Below, piece by piece: positions 54,481-64,000 of a stretch of DNA of 64,000 nucleotides. Position 1 is the first letter of the stretch, and each line of letters begins with the position of its first letter. Both the position numbers and the translations under genes were made by a program. This stretch comes from Saprospiraceae bacterium (GTDB lineage Bacteria > Bacteroidota > Bacteroidia > Chitinophagales > Saprospiraceae), in assembly GCA_018057925.1 (NCBI GenBank), contig JAGPCT010000011.1, forward strand, positions 1 through 64,000, written 5' to 3'. The notes beneath the pieces are model-generated. The model was not told where the DNA came from. It searched no databases and saw only the letters and a program-made list of their open reading frames with translations.

Positions 54481-57234
54481 CTATTTTTTAATAAAATTTA
54501 TTGAATTACTTTCGGTTAAGGCGGCTGAATTTCCGTCATTCAACACTAATTTTATGCCGTATATATATGTTCCGTCTGCCTTCAAATCTCTGTCCAAGTA
54601 CGTATAGGTCAAAGCGCCAAGTTGTTTTATTTTTTTCCACGAACCTTTATTAACTTTCCTGTATAAGTAGAAATGGAAATTTGTTGATTCATTATTAGTA
54701 GGAATCGGTTTTTCCCATTCTAAATAAATAGCTGAATATTCCGGACGATATGTTGCTTTTAGTTGTTTAATTTGGATAGTACCTATATCGAATGCTTTTC
54801 TTCCTTTGACCGGGAAAGATGGTTCTGAAAGCAATCCGGTAGAATCCTGTGCTTTGATGATGTACTGATAAATCTTCAAGGGCAAAGCAGTGGTATCATT
54901 CCAATTGGTTGTTTTTGTATCGCTGATTCGCATAATTCTTTGATAGACAGAGTGTATCTCATCCGGATCTCTACGATAGATGATATACGCTGCCACATCA
55001 TTACTTGAACTGGGTGTCCAGCGCAATTCTACTCCTGTCGTACCTGATGATGCAGGCAATGATGCAGGAGCAGCAGGAGGGATGATATCGGGTCGATTCA
55101 GACTAATTATTTCTGAGAATGCAGACTGATTGAAGCTCCTATCGACCGCCGAAACTTTGTAATATACCTTTTTATCTAAAGAAACCAAAGAAACAGTATC
55201 TCGCCAAGCGTTGTAAACAGTGGGTTCTTTGGTGATTTGAGCAAATTCATGTTCCGGATTGTTTCCCATATAAACACGGTATCCTATTACATCTTTCTCA
55301 GTACTTGGGTCCCATGTAATATTGACATGACCCAATGAGTCAATGTATCCTTCAAGATGTCTCGGAGTTGCAGGCGCCACAGAATCAACCAAGGGCACAT
55401 ATGCGGGGGCACTTCGGATTTGATTGTTTGATAAATCATAGGCAGCAACGATGAAGTAATAGGACCGATCGGTTTGAACGGGTCCGGTATAATGATACGA
55501 TTTTTGGGAAACCGGCAACTTGTCTGCAATTACTTCATATCCTGTTTCAATATTATCTGCCAATAATATTTGAAAATATCCTATCCCTATTTCTTCCTTC
55601 GGCACCTCCCACTTCAACGTTATTGAGCCATCTTTTGAGGCCTCCGCTACGTATATCACCGGAGAAGAAGGCGGTGTCTTATCCTCGCTTTGTGCAGTAA
55701 CATTTACAGGGTCACTTAATTCACCAAATGCATCAATCCCTCTTAATCGATAGAGGTATTTAAGATTATTTTGAGTTAATGTATCAGCAAAATGATAATA
55801 GCCGTCGTCACTACTGAGTGGATTGTGTATGATGAGGAGGGGCGCATCATGTAAGGCTTTAAATGTCTTCCCGCCATCTTCAGAGCGTTCTAATTTGTAT
55901 CCGGAATAATACTGATCATTTAATTTGTTCCATTTGAGATTGATTCTCCCATTGGACGGCTCGGCAAAGAATCCCTGAATCCGCGATAAAGTATCCTTTT
56001 CATTTTTGATGGAAACCAATCCATTTTCGGTGATATTTACAGCCTCTCTGGTCATAATCACATAGTTGTAAGCATGGCCCGGCTTTACATCTTTATCGAC
56101 ATACCGAAGTCCGAGCGAAGTAGCTGCCAGTGGCGACCGGTCGGCAGCCAGTATAGCCATACCGTATCTCATTTGGCTTTCTGAATGCTGCATGATGATG
56201 CCATCTTTGTCGGAAGTTTCTTGTGCTCCGTACATACATTGCGCAGCCACGAGCAGAAGACTGTCTTTCTTTATGACATCCGGGGTAAATTGCCCTATTT
56301 TCCACTGTTGTATAGAGTCAAGAAATATGTATTCGGTGTATGTAGTATCCGGAGTAGAAATCTCATTAAGTCTAAATATAGCATACGGTTTATGTTGAGT
56401 TCTGACCCAGAAAGATGCATTATTCGGCGCCCAACGCAATACAATAGAATCCTGATATGCCTTTGCTATTACTTCTATCCGGTCCGGAGTGCTTTGATCC
56501 GAAACCATACCGGACAGAGATACTCCTCCCGGTGGGTTAAATGGCATGCTGTACAATTCAGTAAGGTTATACGGTCCCGTTTTAGGGTTATTGGTCAACT
56601 CTAATTTGCCAAAAAATGCGACACCCATAGAATCAAGTAGGGTTATCACGTAAGTATATCTTTGATTGGGCAATGCTGTCGAATCAACAAAAGACAAGCC
56701 CAATGCTATACCAAGGACAGGATTAGCGATTGCTTCCGGCACGATATAATTATACTGTATCTGTTGGTTTGTCAAATTTTCACCCACATTTTTTGCACTA
56801 AATTTTGGGTCATACAACATATCCCCTATTACACCGACCATTCCATTATAATCCTCTTTGTGGTTAATAAACCATTGATGAGGATATGGCTTGATGTCTT
56901 TTGCCAAAATAGTTTCTTTACCAGCAGCATCTATCCGTGCTATTGAATAACCATACTTGTTGCCCCAGCTCCATAAGGTGTCATTGGTCGGTGCCCAGGT
57001 AAGGACAATCTTAGCATCATCAAATACACCTCCTACCTTTATAGGGTAGCCACTTTGAGCATTCAATGGCTCTATGGGGGAGCTCCCTAAAATGAAAAAT
57101 ATACACCAGATAGAGAGGATATTGATAGCCGCGACGTATGTTTTTGACATACCTATTTTTCTTATTTTATATTTTATTTTATCGCCCACTATTATTTTTC
57201 GAGTCATGATCAATGAAAAAATATTATTCTGCAT
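54481..57234 (-). CDS. Secreted fibronectin type III repeat protein without recognised sorting domain
   Basis: About 917 residues from ATG 57234, which overlaps the upstream stop (TGATG), or 889 from ATG 57150 (MSKTYVAAIN), which starts directly at a signal peptide ending LNAQSG. Two N-terminal domains share 'I.LRWAP.N...W......Y.I.R'; at least four fibronectin III domains follow (about 420-800; 'PPAAPASL', 'V.LRWTPSSSNDVAAYIIYRR', 'YYFIVAAYD'). The C-terminus (TYIYGIKLVLNDGNSAALTES) is not a typical T9SS type A or B domain. I do not recognise a function. Position and translational coupling indicate that it works with the 1853-residue protein. Confidence 0.8.
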   Translation of the reverse strand: MQNNIFSLIMTRKIIVGDKIKYKIRKIGMSKTYVAAINILSIWCIFFILGSSPIEPLNAQSGYPIKVGGVFDDAKIVLTWAPTNDTLWSWGNKYGYSIARIDAAGKETILAKDIKPYPHQWFINHKEDYNGMVGVIGDMLYDPKFSAKNVGENLTNQQIQYNYIVPEAIANPVLGIALGLSFVDSTALPNQRYTYVITLLDSMGVAFFGKLELTNNPKTGPYNLTELYSMPFNPPGGVSLSGMVSDQSTPDRIEVIAKAYQDSIVLRWAPNNASFWVRTQHKPYAIFRLNEISTPDTTYTEYIFLDSIQQWKIGQFTPDVIKKDSLLLVAAQCMYGAQETSDKDGIIMQHSESQMRYGMAILAADRSPLAATSLGLRYVDKDVKPGHAYNYVIMTREAVNITENGLVSIKNEKDTLSRIQGFFAEPSNGRINLKWNKLNDQYYSGYKLERSEDGGKTFKALHDAPLLIIHNPLSSDDGYYHFADTLTQNNLKYLYRLRGIDAFGELSDPVNVTAQSEDKTPPSSPVIYVAEASKDGSITLKWEVPKEEIGIGYFQILLADNIETGYEVIADKLPVSQKSYHYTGPVQTDRSYYFIVAAYDLSNNQIRSAPAYVPLVDSVAPATPRHLEGYIDSLGHVNITWDPSTEKDVIGYRVYMGNNPEHEFAQITKEPTVYNAWRDTVSLVSLDKKVYYKVSAVDRSFNQSAFSEIISLNRPDIIPPAAPASLPASSGTTGVELRWTPSSSNDVAAYIIYRRDPDEIHSVYQRIMRISDTKTTNWNDTTALPLKIYQYIIKAQDSTGLLSEPSFPVKGRKAFDIGTIQIKQLKATYRPEYSAIYLEWEKPIPTNNESTNFHFYLYRKVNKGSWKKIKQLGALTYTYLDRDLKADGTYIYGIKLVLNDGNSAALTESNSINFIKK

Positions 57235-60200
57235 CAAAATGGGAAATTATAAATAAGCCACAGCCTATTACCTAACTTGGTATTACCGTACTTATTACCT
57301 TCTGAGTTAAAGTACTCCGGCGCCCCGGAACTCATGTATTTGATACGATAGCCCAATTTTTTTTGTTTGAGCAGATTTAATCGATTATCTGCGAAAAAAT
57401 CGGATTTTATCGGTATAAATCCATTGTATGGGTAGTCAGGAATCAGATAGTAATTTCTCATCAATCTATACGTATTCAGCTGTTCTTTTGAGATGATAAG
57501 TGCCCGGGAAAGCAAGTCCAAATATTCAGCATGGTATTGGTACAGTCTAATCCAATTTCTTATAATCCTGGCTTCACCATTTACTATCCACATAGTCATG
57601 TTTCCGGCGGATTGAGAGCTTCCGGGAAGATTATAGCCGGAAGTCTGGGAGCTCGAATTCCATATATTCATCTTCTTATTATTGATTTCAGATTGAGTTA
57701 ACTTGCCGGCAATATGCGGGTTGAAATAAATTTGATTGGCCCACCCTTTGACATTGGCATAGTCACTGATAACCTTTTGGGTAAAAGAATAATAGTCATT
57801 AAATGAAATTCTGATGCCGTCTTTTGTGTTGTTCCATTTTTTCTTTTTGAATTTATACCAAAAAGCGGGTGTATTGTTTTCTACCAATAATACACCGGTC
57901 TGATCGGAATAAACGTTATCATCATCATTGCGCGGAAAATACAAATCGATTGGAATAATCGTACGCTGAATATCCTTCTCTAAAATCGACAATTCGGACC
58001 GTAGTGCAGCTGCTTTTGCATCATTTTTTGCCAAAATTGTACGCATTTTCTTTACATCCTTATTCGCTCTATCGCCTACCAAATCGACTAATTCTATCGG
58101 TTTTCTTTGATTGATTATATAGTCTTTGATGGGATTTCCATAGTCACCGTCTTTCCTTTGTTCTATATTGTTTTTCAAATAAATCTGATCATAATAATCA
58201 AAAGGCTCTTGCGGGCTTTTGTATCCATTGTAGATATCCATGGAGTTACTCTGATATTCAAACCGTGGCAACTGGCTATCCGGATAGCCAAAGTCATTTC
58301 TTGCCTGACCCAATTTCCATTCACCAAAGGTCAATGCATCAAACTTATCCTTTAGATGGTCATATTGACTCACGCCGAAGTAATGATCTGTGTACAGCAC
58401 TTCGTCCCCCGCCTGTGCCTGAATGACTTGTTGTAGATAATTAACAGATGATATCTCTCTCGAGGTTGTCTCTACTGTTGCCACTTCCATAGTATCATTG
58501 TATGTATAGGTATCCTTATTGGTTACTTCTATGGTTGATACCGGTATCTGGATTAGGTCTGCTGGTGTCCTGATAATCTGAAGTGCGTATATTCCTTCTT
58601 TTGTCAGATTAAGCGCATTTAATTCATCAAATCTTACTTTAGTTCCTGTGACCGTATTAGGGACATATAGATACATAGGGATACTAAATGCACCGAAGTT
58701 AATATACCTTAGTTCCCATATATAGGCCGGACCGGAAGGTGGAGCAGGGTGTTCGTTGATGATGATATCATGGACTTCTGTCGTTTTAATATTCTTAATA
58801 CGACAGATATATTTGAGTGGTAAATTTTTTGAAATCATACTTGAATCTCCTTGTTGTACAATATTCCACCCATCATTTTGGAAGGCAGTGATGACATTTT
58901 GATCTCTGGTCTTAAATGAAACTTGACGTGTAGGTGGGAAAAGATAATCCCATCCTTGTTGTTTGAATTCAATCATTGGTCGGGCATAGTTTTTATGCCA
59001 GTAGCGCTGACCTGCACCGGGAGCGGTATATGCGACGGCTTCGGTCATAATTTTCTGGGGTTTATCTCCGGTTCGGAAGGATACTTTTCTTTCTTCAAAG
59101 GTTGTGCCCAAGACTTCTGATGCACCAATAATCTCTTTCCAACCTACTCTTACTTTAAATTCATAGTCTGTATTGGCTTGCAACAGGTTTTTGGGTTGAA
59201 AAACAGCAGTGCTGAAGCTATCCCGGTAGATGATATTATAAGGAATGGTGATATTAGTACCTTTTTTAGTGATCCGGGTTTCTGCCGTATTAATAAAGCA
59301 TTTATACAATTTGATTTTTTCTTTCCCTTTGTCATCTATATAGGAGATATTGATGGTTTGATTCATGGGTAAAAAGAAGGTCGTCTGGGGGCTATCATAT
59401 ACCTCATTGTTACTTCCGTCAGCCGGATACACATCTTGTATCAACGGAATATTTGCTAAAGGGTCATATTCGGGCATGTCGCTACATTGTTTTCCCATTT
59501 CGACTTTGAAGCTGAACTTACCCTTTATTCTACCGCCCAGGACAGAGTATCGACCATAAATAAAGCCCATCATCCACGTCGGATTTGGTAACTTAGCTTG
59601 TAGGGCGGCACCGGCTTCCAAAGAGGCAATCTTAACGGTGGTGGAATAAAATAAGAGATTAATCTTCATACTCAAATCCCCTTTAAATGCACCGTAAGCT
59701 TGTCCTTGTAAGTACCAATTATTCATGCCAAAGGAACCATTGGACCCACAGGTTATATTTTCATCATAATGCTGCATACTCGCATCAAATCCTGCCATAG
59801 CCTGAATTGATGCTTTGAACATCAGGAAATTGTAATTTTTCTTTGGAACATTCAGTCGAGCACCAAAAGCCACTCCCCGATCTCCAACCAGATACGGTCT
59901 TGAGCTGACTGAAACCAACTCGGATGGCAAATCATAGCCCTCTTGGGCAAAGACTTGTGCCAATGTCGGGATAGAAGGCATCTCTGTTCCGATCATGAAG
60001 TAGGCATTCACTCCACTTAGCTTTATTGCATCAGTGAGTTGAAACTGTATCTTCATCGGATTATCCGGCGTACCGGCATACACGAAATACTCCTTCTTCC
60101 CTTTAAATTTAAAATAAACATTGACTGCTGTCAAGCCGGTATTATACGTCCCCTTTATCATAGCCAGTTCTGGTGGGCTGCCGAATGGCGATGTGAATTG

Positions 60201-62795
60201 CATGCCAAATCGGCCTACCAAGGTGCTATTAGGAATATCAAAATCAAGTTTTACTTGTATAATAGCCGACGCTTTGTGGCGTTGTGACAAGCCTTGATTC
60301 ATCGCATATCCGCCACCCTCAAAATAGATGCGTTGCACGGCAAAGCCTGACGACGTATTGACCTCCATACCAAAGGCAACATCAGCGACAAAGGTTTGGG
60401 GTACTGATAATCCAAAGATCATGCCTGCCTGCATGCCGGTACTGTGCTCATGCGGGATGTACTGTGTGCCGGATAGTGATATCCCTGGTTGGAGAAGTTC
60501 ATCCGATAAAATCGGTGGGCTGTTTGGAGGCATATTATCAATATTTTTGCCCGCCGCAACATCTTTAGGGCTCGCACCTTGACGCTGCATATTATAGAAG
60601 AAGCCTCCACTGAATCCATAAATGGCCAGACCTGTATTGCCCAGCTGCAAACCTGTTTTAAAACCGGCCTCTGCATCAACAAAGAAATACCTGAAATCAC
60701 CGGGTGCATTGCCAAATTGTCCTACGCTTTGAATCATACATTCTGCTGTAGGAAACTTTACTTTCATAGATATGGCGCCTTTGAATCCGTCACCATAGAC
60801 CGGATCATCATCGATTAGCTTGACTCCCCCTTTGATAGCAATCCGACCTAAATCAGCATCGATCATTATTTCGTTGACCGTTGTTTTTCGGTAGGAAAGC
60901 GCTTTCCAAGGCTCCGTGGTCAATATCTTATTAAAATCTAACTTACCCCAAATTGAAAATCCGCCATCCGCATTAAATGCATTGACTCCTTTAGCAAAGT
61001 TAATGCCTATATTGAAGTCCAGCTTGTAGCAGGATTCATTACCATCCTGAGCTGAATGGAGTCCGATATTGCGTATCGTTATCGGGAATCCTCCGAGTTT
61101 CTGACCGGGATTTCCTGAACCTGTATCACCGGTATTTTGAAACGTAATACTTTGTGGATTAGGACCATGTTTTAATTGATCCAAAGTAGCTACCGTTTCT
61201 TCAGGATGGTATGTATCAAGATATCCCGTTGAATTATTATCTCCGTCCAAATTCATGCCTGCCAAGCCAAAAGCTACCACACTCAGGCGATCCAAGCCTC
61301 CAGTTACTTTTCCCTGTACATCACCAAAAGAAGGTATCGTCTGGTCATTAATCTTCAAGCCCTGGAACTCTAATGTCGGCAAAGTAATATCCGGTGCACT
61401 GATACTTACTTCGATCTGCCCATTGAGGGTGGCTTGTGGCTGAAACTTCCCTCCAATATAGCTTATACTGGCACTGGAACCTTGATCCAAAGTAAGACTA
61501 CTATTATTGAGATAAGGAATATGATATACCCCATCTAAATCCAGATTAAAACCGATCTCTGCTTTACCACCCTGTTGACCATTGGGATAATCAAACATGG
61601 CTTGATACGTAGCATTTCCCTCCATTATAGGGATATTTATCTTTCCTGAAAGAGAGAATTGATCGACAGAATTGGTGATGACTTCGAGCGCCAGACTGTC
61701 TAAGCTCATGCCCCAGCCTGAAACATTCCCTGTAACCGAAGGATTGGCAGTGAGCAGCCCGGTAATCCCCGAACCATGATCCGCTAAAAAGTTGTGAACG
61801 GCAATAGATATTCGTTCGCCGGAAGTATTCGCTAACCCTTCCGGTAATTCAATAGAAAAATCAGCAAGAAAGAAACCACGCCAGCTGTCATCTTGATATT
61901 TGCTCTGGACCTGCTGCGGCCACCCCGGATTAATCGCAGACATCATGGACTCATCGTTGCTCGAAATGCTATAGTCTATGACTGCATTCTGGATACTAAA
62001 CTGAACATCATCCAAACCTTTGATTTCAAAGGGGTCAATGCTCACTGTTCCAATAAAATCACCTATTTCAGTAGAAACAATCTTAAAAAATGCCCGAACC
62101 TTACTGTGATCAACATCTACCGGCTTCAACAGATTAACAGGAAAGCGGTATTCGCACAAAAGTTGAAATCGGTCAAAACCGTCGCAATTAAATGATACAT
62201 AACTGGCACTATCTAAATTCATGCTACCCTTGATGGTAATCGGAAGTTCCGGATCATCTGTGGACATGTCCCCTTCCATGTGCAGAAGCATTTTACACAG
62301 ATCTACTCCTGCATCATCTATCGGGATATTGCGTCCGCTGAAGTTGAGTACTTGATTCTCTGGAGTGATGACAGAAAACACAAAGTCTCCGACCATGCCA
62401 TTCATTGTCGTATGCAAGTCGCATAGAAAGAGTTGATGCCCATGAAAGTCTGCACCTTTAAAGAATCTCGATTTATTGAGTGATAATGGCAATGTATTTG
62501 CATCTTTTCGCTGTTCCAATAGCTTCGCTAAATCTTCTCCGGAATGCGGCAACTGTTGCATGAGGTTAAAATCTTGTTTTGCCTTATACTGTGACTGTGA
62601 ACCACTGTGGATCTGTTCCCATAAGAGATCGACACCGGTAAAATGTCGCGCATTTTCGCGGATTGCAGGAATCGACTTTTCGATATATTTGGTCTTGGTA
62701 GGATGTCTATCAAAAGTGTTGACAGAACCTCCTATCCAGGGATTAAATAAGCATAAAACACACCAAATCGTCCAAATTCTACTATTTAACTTCAT
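57234..62795 (-). CDS. Giant exported beta-rich protein of unknown function
   Basis: 1853 residues from ATG 62795 (MKLNSRIWTIW), which has a good AGGAAAAG site and a signal peptide; an in-frame ATG 93 bases upstream overlaps the previous gene. The first 1150 residues are alternating hydrophobic/polar strands ('FSLSGKINIP', 'AEIGFNLDLDGVYHIP', 'MMGFIYGRYSVLGGRIKGKFSFKVEMG') with Gly/Asn turns. A Big_5/SbsA-like Ig domain lies near 1165-1300 (VYPADGSNN to VSFRTG). The last 500 residues are Tyr/Asn/Lys-rich with a short coiled coil (about 1600-1625). It ends LWLIYNFPF, a terminal Phe as in outer-membrane barrels. No T9SS domain is visible. I do not know the family. Confidence 0.8.
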   Translation of the reverse strand: MKLNSRIWTIWCVLCLFNPWIGGSVNTFDRHPTKTKYIEKSIPAIRENARHFTGVDLLWEQIHSGSQSQYKAKQDFNLMQQLPHSGEDLAKLLEQRKDANTLPLSLNKSRFFKGADFHGHQLFLCDLHTTMNGMVGDFVFSVITPENQVLNFSGRNIPIDDAGVDLCKMLLHMEGDMSTDDPELPITIKGSMNLDSASYVSFNCDGFDRFQLLCEYRFPVNLLKPVDVDHSKVRAFFKIVSTEIGDFIGTVSIDPFEIKGLDDVQFSIQNAVIDYSISSNDESMMSAINPGWPQQVQSKYQDDSWRGFFLADFSIELPEGLANTSGERISIAVHNFLADHGSGITGLLTANPSVTGNVSGWGMSLDSLALEVITNSVDQFSLSGKINIPIMEGNATYQAMFDYPNGQQGGKAEIGFNLDLDGVYHIPYLNNSSLTLDQGSSASISYIGGKFQPQATLNGQIEVSISAPDITLPTLEFQGLKINDQTIPSFGDVQGKVTGGLDRLSVVAFGLAGMNLDGDNNSTGYLDTYHPEETVATLDQLKHGPNPQSITFQNTGDTGSGNPGQKLGGFPITIRNIGLHSAQDGNESCYKLDFNIGINFAKGVNAFNADGGFSIWGKLDFNKILTTEPWKALSYRKTTVNEIMIDADLGRIAIKGGVKLIDDDPVYGDGFKGAISMKVKFPTAECMIQSVGQFGNAPGDFRYFFVDAEAGFKTGLQLGNTGLAIYGFSGGFFYNMQRQGASPKDVAAGKNIDNMPPNSPPILSDELLQPGISLSGTQYIPHEHSTGMQAGMIFGLSVPQTFVADVAFGMEVNTSSGFAVQRIYFEGGGYAMNQGLSQRHKASAIIQVKLDFDIPNSTLVGRFGMQFTSPFGSPPELAMIKGTYNTGLTAVNVYFKFKGKKEYFVYAGTPDNPMKIQFQLTDAIKLSGVNAYFMIGTEMPSIPTLAQVFAQEGYDLPSELVSVSSRPYLVGDRGVAFGARLNVPKKNYNFLMFKASIQAMAGFDASMQHYDENITCGSNGSFGMNNWYLQGQAYGAFKGDLSMKINLLFYSTTVKIASLEAGAALQAKLPNPTWMMGFIYGRYSVLGGRIKGKFSFKVEMGKQCSDMPEYDPLANIPLIQDVYPADGSNNEVYDSPQTTFFLPMNQTINISYIDDKGKEKIKLYKCFINTAETRITKKGTNITIPYNIIYRDSFSTAVFQPKNLLQANTDYEFKVRVGWKEIIGASEVLGTTFEERKVSFRTGDKPQKIMTEAVAYTAPGAGQRYWHKNYARPMIEFKQQGWDYLFPPTRQVSFKTRDQNVITAFQNDGWNIVQQGDSSMISKNLPLKYICRIKNIKTTEVHDIIINEHPAPPSGPAYIWELRYINFGAFSIPMYLYVPNTVTGTKVRFDELNALNLTKEGIYALQIIRTPADLIQIPVSTIEVTNKDTYTYNDTMEVATVETTSREISSVNYLQQVIQAQAGDEVLYTDHYFGVSQYDHLKDKFDALTFGEWKLGQARNDFGYPDSQLPRFEYQSNSMDIYNGYKSPQEPFDYYDQIYLKNNIEQRKDGDYGNPIKDYIINQRKPIELVDLVGDRANKDVKKMRTILAKNDAKAAALRSELSILEKDIQRTIIPIDLYFPRNDDDNVYSDQTGVLLVENNTPAFWYKFKKKKWNNTKDGIRISFNDYYSFTQKVISDYANVKGWANQIYFNPHIAGKLTQSEINNKKMNIWNSSSQTSGYNLPGSSQSAGNMTMWIVNGEARIIRNWIRLYQYHAEYLDLLSRALIISKEQLNTYRLMRNYYLIPDYPYNGFIPIKSDFFADNRLNLLKQKKLGYRIKYMSSGAPEYFNSEGNKYGNTKLGNRLWLIYNFPF

Positions 62796-62808
62796 ATCAC
62801 TTTTCCTA

Positions 62809-64000
62809 TTATTTGTTGCTGGTGAAATCTTCTGATAAATAAATTTGTAACCCATCCATATTGAAACCGTCCGGCCTAATATTGACACCGGTCAAGCCAA
62901 ACTTTAGATAATTGGCTTCCTGTACTTTGAAAGTAAGCATGGCACTTAATCTTGCTCTATCCGGTTCAAATCGAATTCCCAACAATATGAAGTCAAAACC
63001 CTCTGGCAGTGTAACACCAAAGAGTGTATTCATCTTGTCACGAATCGAAAAAGGCATACTAAAGAACTGCCCGGCTTGTGAAGCAAGGTCATCCATTTGG
63101 CTCATAAAACCATCGGTGTTGTTCAGTCCGGATAAGTCAAGCGGTCCCTCGTCATTTGATACATCTACACTGAAACCTCCCATAGATGCATTGGCTGCCG
63201 ATAGCACCACTCCATTGATCAGGCGCTTTTCACCAGAAGGCATACCTGCAACAATAATATTATCAAAGGACACCTCAAGGTTCATTCTTAAAAATGGAAG
63301 CATTATCTTCCCTTTTCCCGAATTGGTACCTGTTATTTCATCGACTGCCATCTTAAAATGACCTACTTGAACGACATCACCGGGCTCAATGGATACAGGG
63401 CTTCCCCCGGATAGATTGGGTGGGTCGCAGTAATTGAAACCGGAGACAGTGTCTTGACTGTTCGTGGAGTCACACTGACATTTGAAAGAAAGTCCCGATA
63501 AATCAGGCAAAGCCAACTCAAACTTGCCAAAGCTATATTTACTACCCGGCTTTGTAGTGTCTTTCTTTGCCCATACACCTACTCCCATCGATAGGAAACC
63601 CATATTTAGCTGCATATCCAATCCCAAAGCCGGCAATGACATTCCCTTGAAAACGTTGTTCTGTTCCAATAGTGATAATTCACTCAACTGCATTTCCGGC
63701 AATCCGGGTATCTGGATGACACCTCCTTCTGTTCCTTCCAAGCTAAAATACTTCCCGGGTGGCAGTGATGGATGATTGACCAGGAGATGGTTTAGTTTAA
63801 GGCCTGACAGGCCAAATTTAAATTCCGAAATTCCCAACACTCCTTTTAATTGGTCAATAATATCGCCCAGCCCTTCATCTCTGAAATCACTTTCCGGGAC
63901 TTGCATATTTACGTTGAGGCTAAGGTCGATATATGGTCGGTACTTACCATTTGCTTGTTTTTCGATTGCGAGGACGCTCCCATTTTCTATTTCGGCATTC
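62809..64000 (-). CDS. Large beta-rich protein, N-terminal part beyond the window
   Basis: The frame stays open to the window edge: at least 396 residues are seen and the methionine at 63906 is internal. Visible segments include GLKLNHLLVNHP, 'GHFKMAVDEITGTNSGKGKIMLPFLRMNLEVSFDNI', INGVVLSA and a final 'LKFGLTGVNIRPDGFNMDGLQIYLSEDF', with repeated 'sGlsf/kfGlsGl' strands. The style (long runs of amphipathic strands, frequent LSGL and MNL) is that of the first part of the downstream 1853-residue protein, whose gene begins 13 bp later. The two probably belong to one family or complex. No function can be assigned. Confidence 0.75.
   Translation of the reverse strand, partial: NAEIENGSVLAIEKQANGKYRPYIDLSLNVNMQVPESDFRDEGLGDIIDQLKGVLGISEFKFGLSGLKLNHLLVNHPSLPPGKYFSLEGTEGGVIQIPGLPEMQLSELSLLEQNNVFKGMSLPALGLDMQLNMGFLSMGVGVWAKKDTTKPGSKYSFGKFELALPDLSGLSFKCQCDSTNSQDTVSGFNYCDPPNLSGGSPVSIEPGDVVQVGHFKMAVDEITGTNSGKGKIMLPFLRMNLEVSFDNIIVAGMPSGEKRLINGVVLSAANASMGGFSVDVSNDEGPLDLSGLNNTDGFMSQMDDLASQAGQFFSMPFSIRDKMNTLFGVTLPEGFDFILLGIRFEPDRARLSAMLTFKVQEANYLKFGLTGVNIRPDGFNMDGLQIYLSEDFTSNK

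Overview
The window comes from an AT-rich Bacteroidota genome, most likely a Saprospiria/Saprospiraceae-type environmental bacterium. The evidence is type IX secretion system (T9SS) C-terminal sorting domains of both classes, SprB-type adhesin repeats, the Bacteroidota sigma-A promoter pattern (TTG, 17-19 bases, TAnnTTTG), a Bacteroidota-style mreBCD-mrdA cluster and very large secreted repeat proteins. The lineage is inferred from protein style; no rRNA gene is present to confirm it. I see no transposase, integrase, phage gene or CRISPR array.

Layout. 0.4-5 kb: a lectin-like T9SS type B surface protein, then an ABC exporter and a family 2 glycosyltransferase. 5-9.4 kb: a secreted S9 (DPP4-like) peptidase, an unassigned membrane protein overlapping a THEP1-like NTPase, and a sugar-isomerase-type cupin. 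9.6-12.8 kb: acyl carrier protein with a lysophospholipid/lipid A-type acyltransferase, an APC amino-acid permease and tRNA-Ser(GGA). 12.9-15.8 kb: an Rrf2 regulator with three cysteines, two membrane proteins and a Crp/Fnr regulator, which look like a redox- or nitric-oxide-responsive module. 16-25 kb: TPR protein, CHRD lipoprotein, PBP1C, a 1194-residue thioredoxin-fold/SprB-repeat T9SS protein and DNA polymerase IV. 25.6-27.8 kb: pirin, FMN reductase and beta-carbonic anhydrase in one operon. 28-35 kb: an LTA-synthase-type phosphotransferase/sulfatase, an arginine-deiminase-type hydrolase with a thioesterase and a YihY/BrkB membrane protein, and an aminopeptidase P. 35.5-43 kb: rpoN with a di-haem peroxidase, then mreB-mreC-mreD-mrdA-folA. 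43-48 kb: aspS, then phoH, a thioredoxin-like protein, OsmC and a DUF2461 protein.

48.1 kb to the end: four very large, co-directional, tightly spaced minus-strand genes (a gene running off the window, then 1853, about 918 and 2082 residues). They encode exported beta-rich, Ig-like, fibronectin III and tandem-repeat proteins. Only the last has a clear T9SS sorting domain. This is the least explained part of the window and the best candidate for an undescribed surface or extracellular assembly.

The gaps between genes are rich in small non-coding repeats: a dispersed family with AACC(C/T)(A/G)AATTC-type inverted ends (about 40 bp palindromes and about 150 bp long forms, at least nine sites), a 99-105 bp hairpin element in two copies, a 523 bp composite element with 134 bp tandem units, and two further inverted-repeat elements. 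One long-form copy supplies the stop codons of both genes that converge on it.
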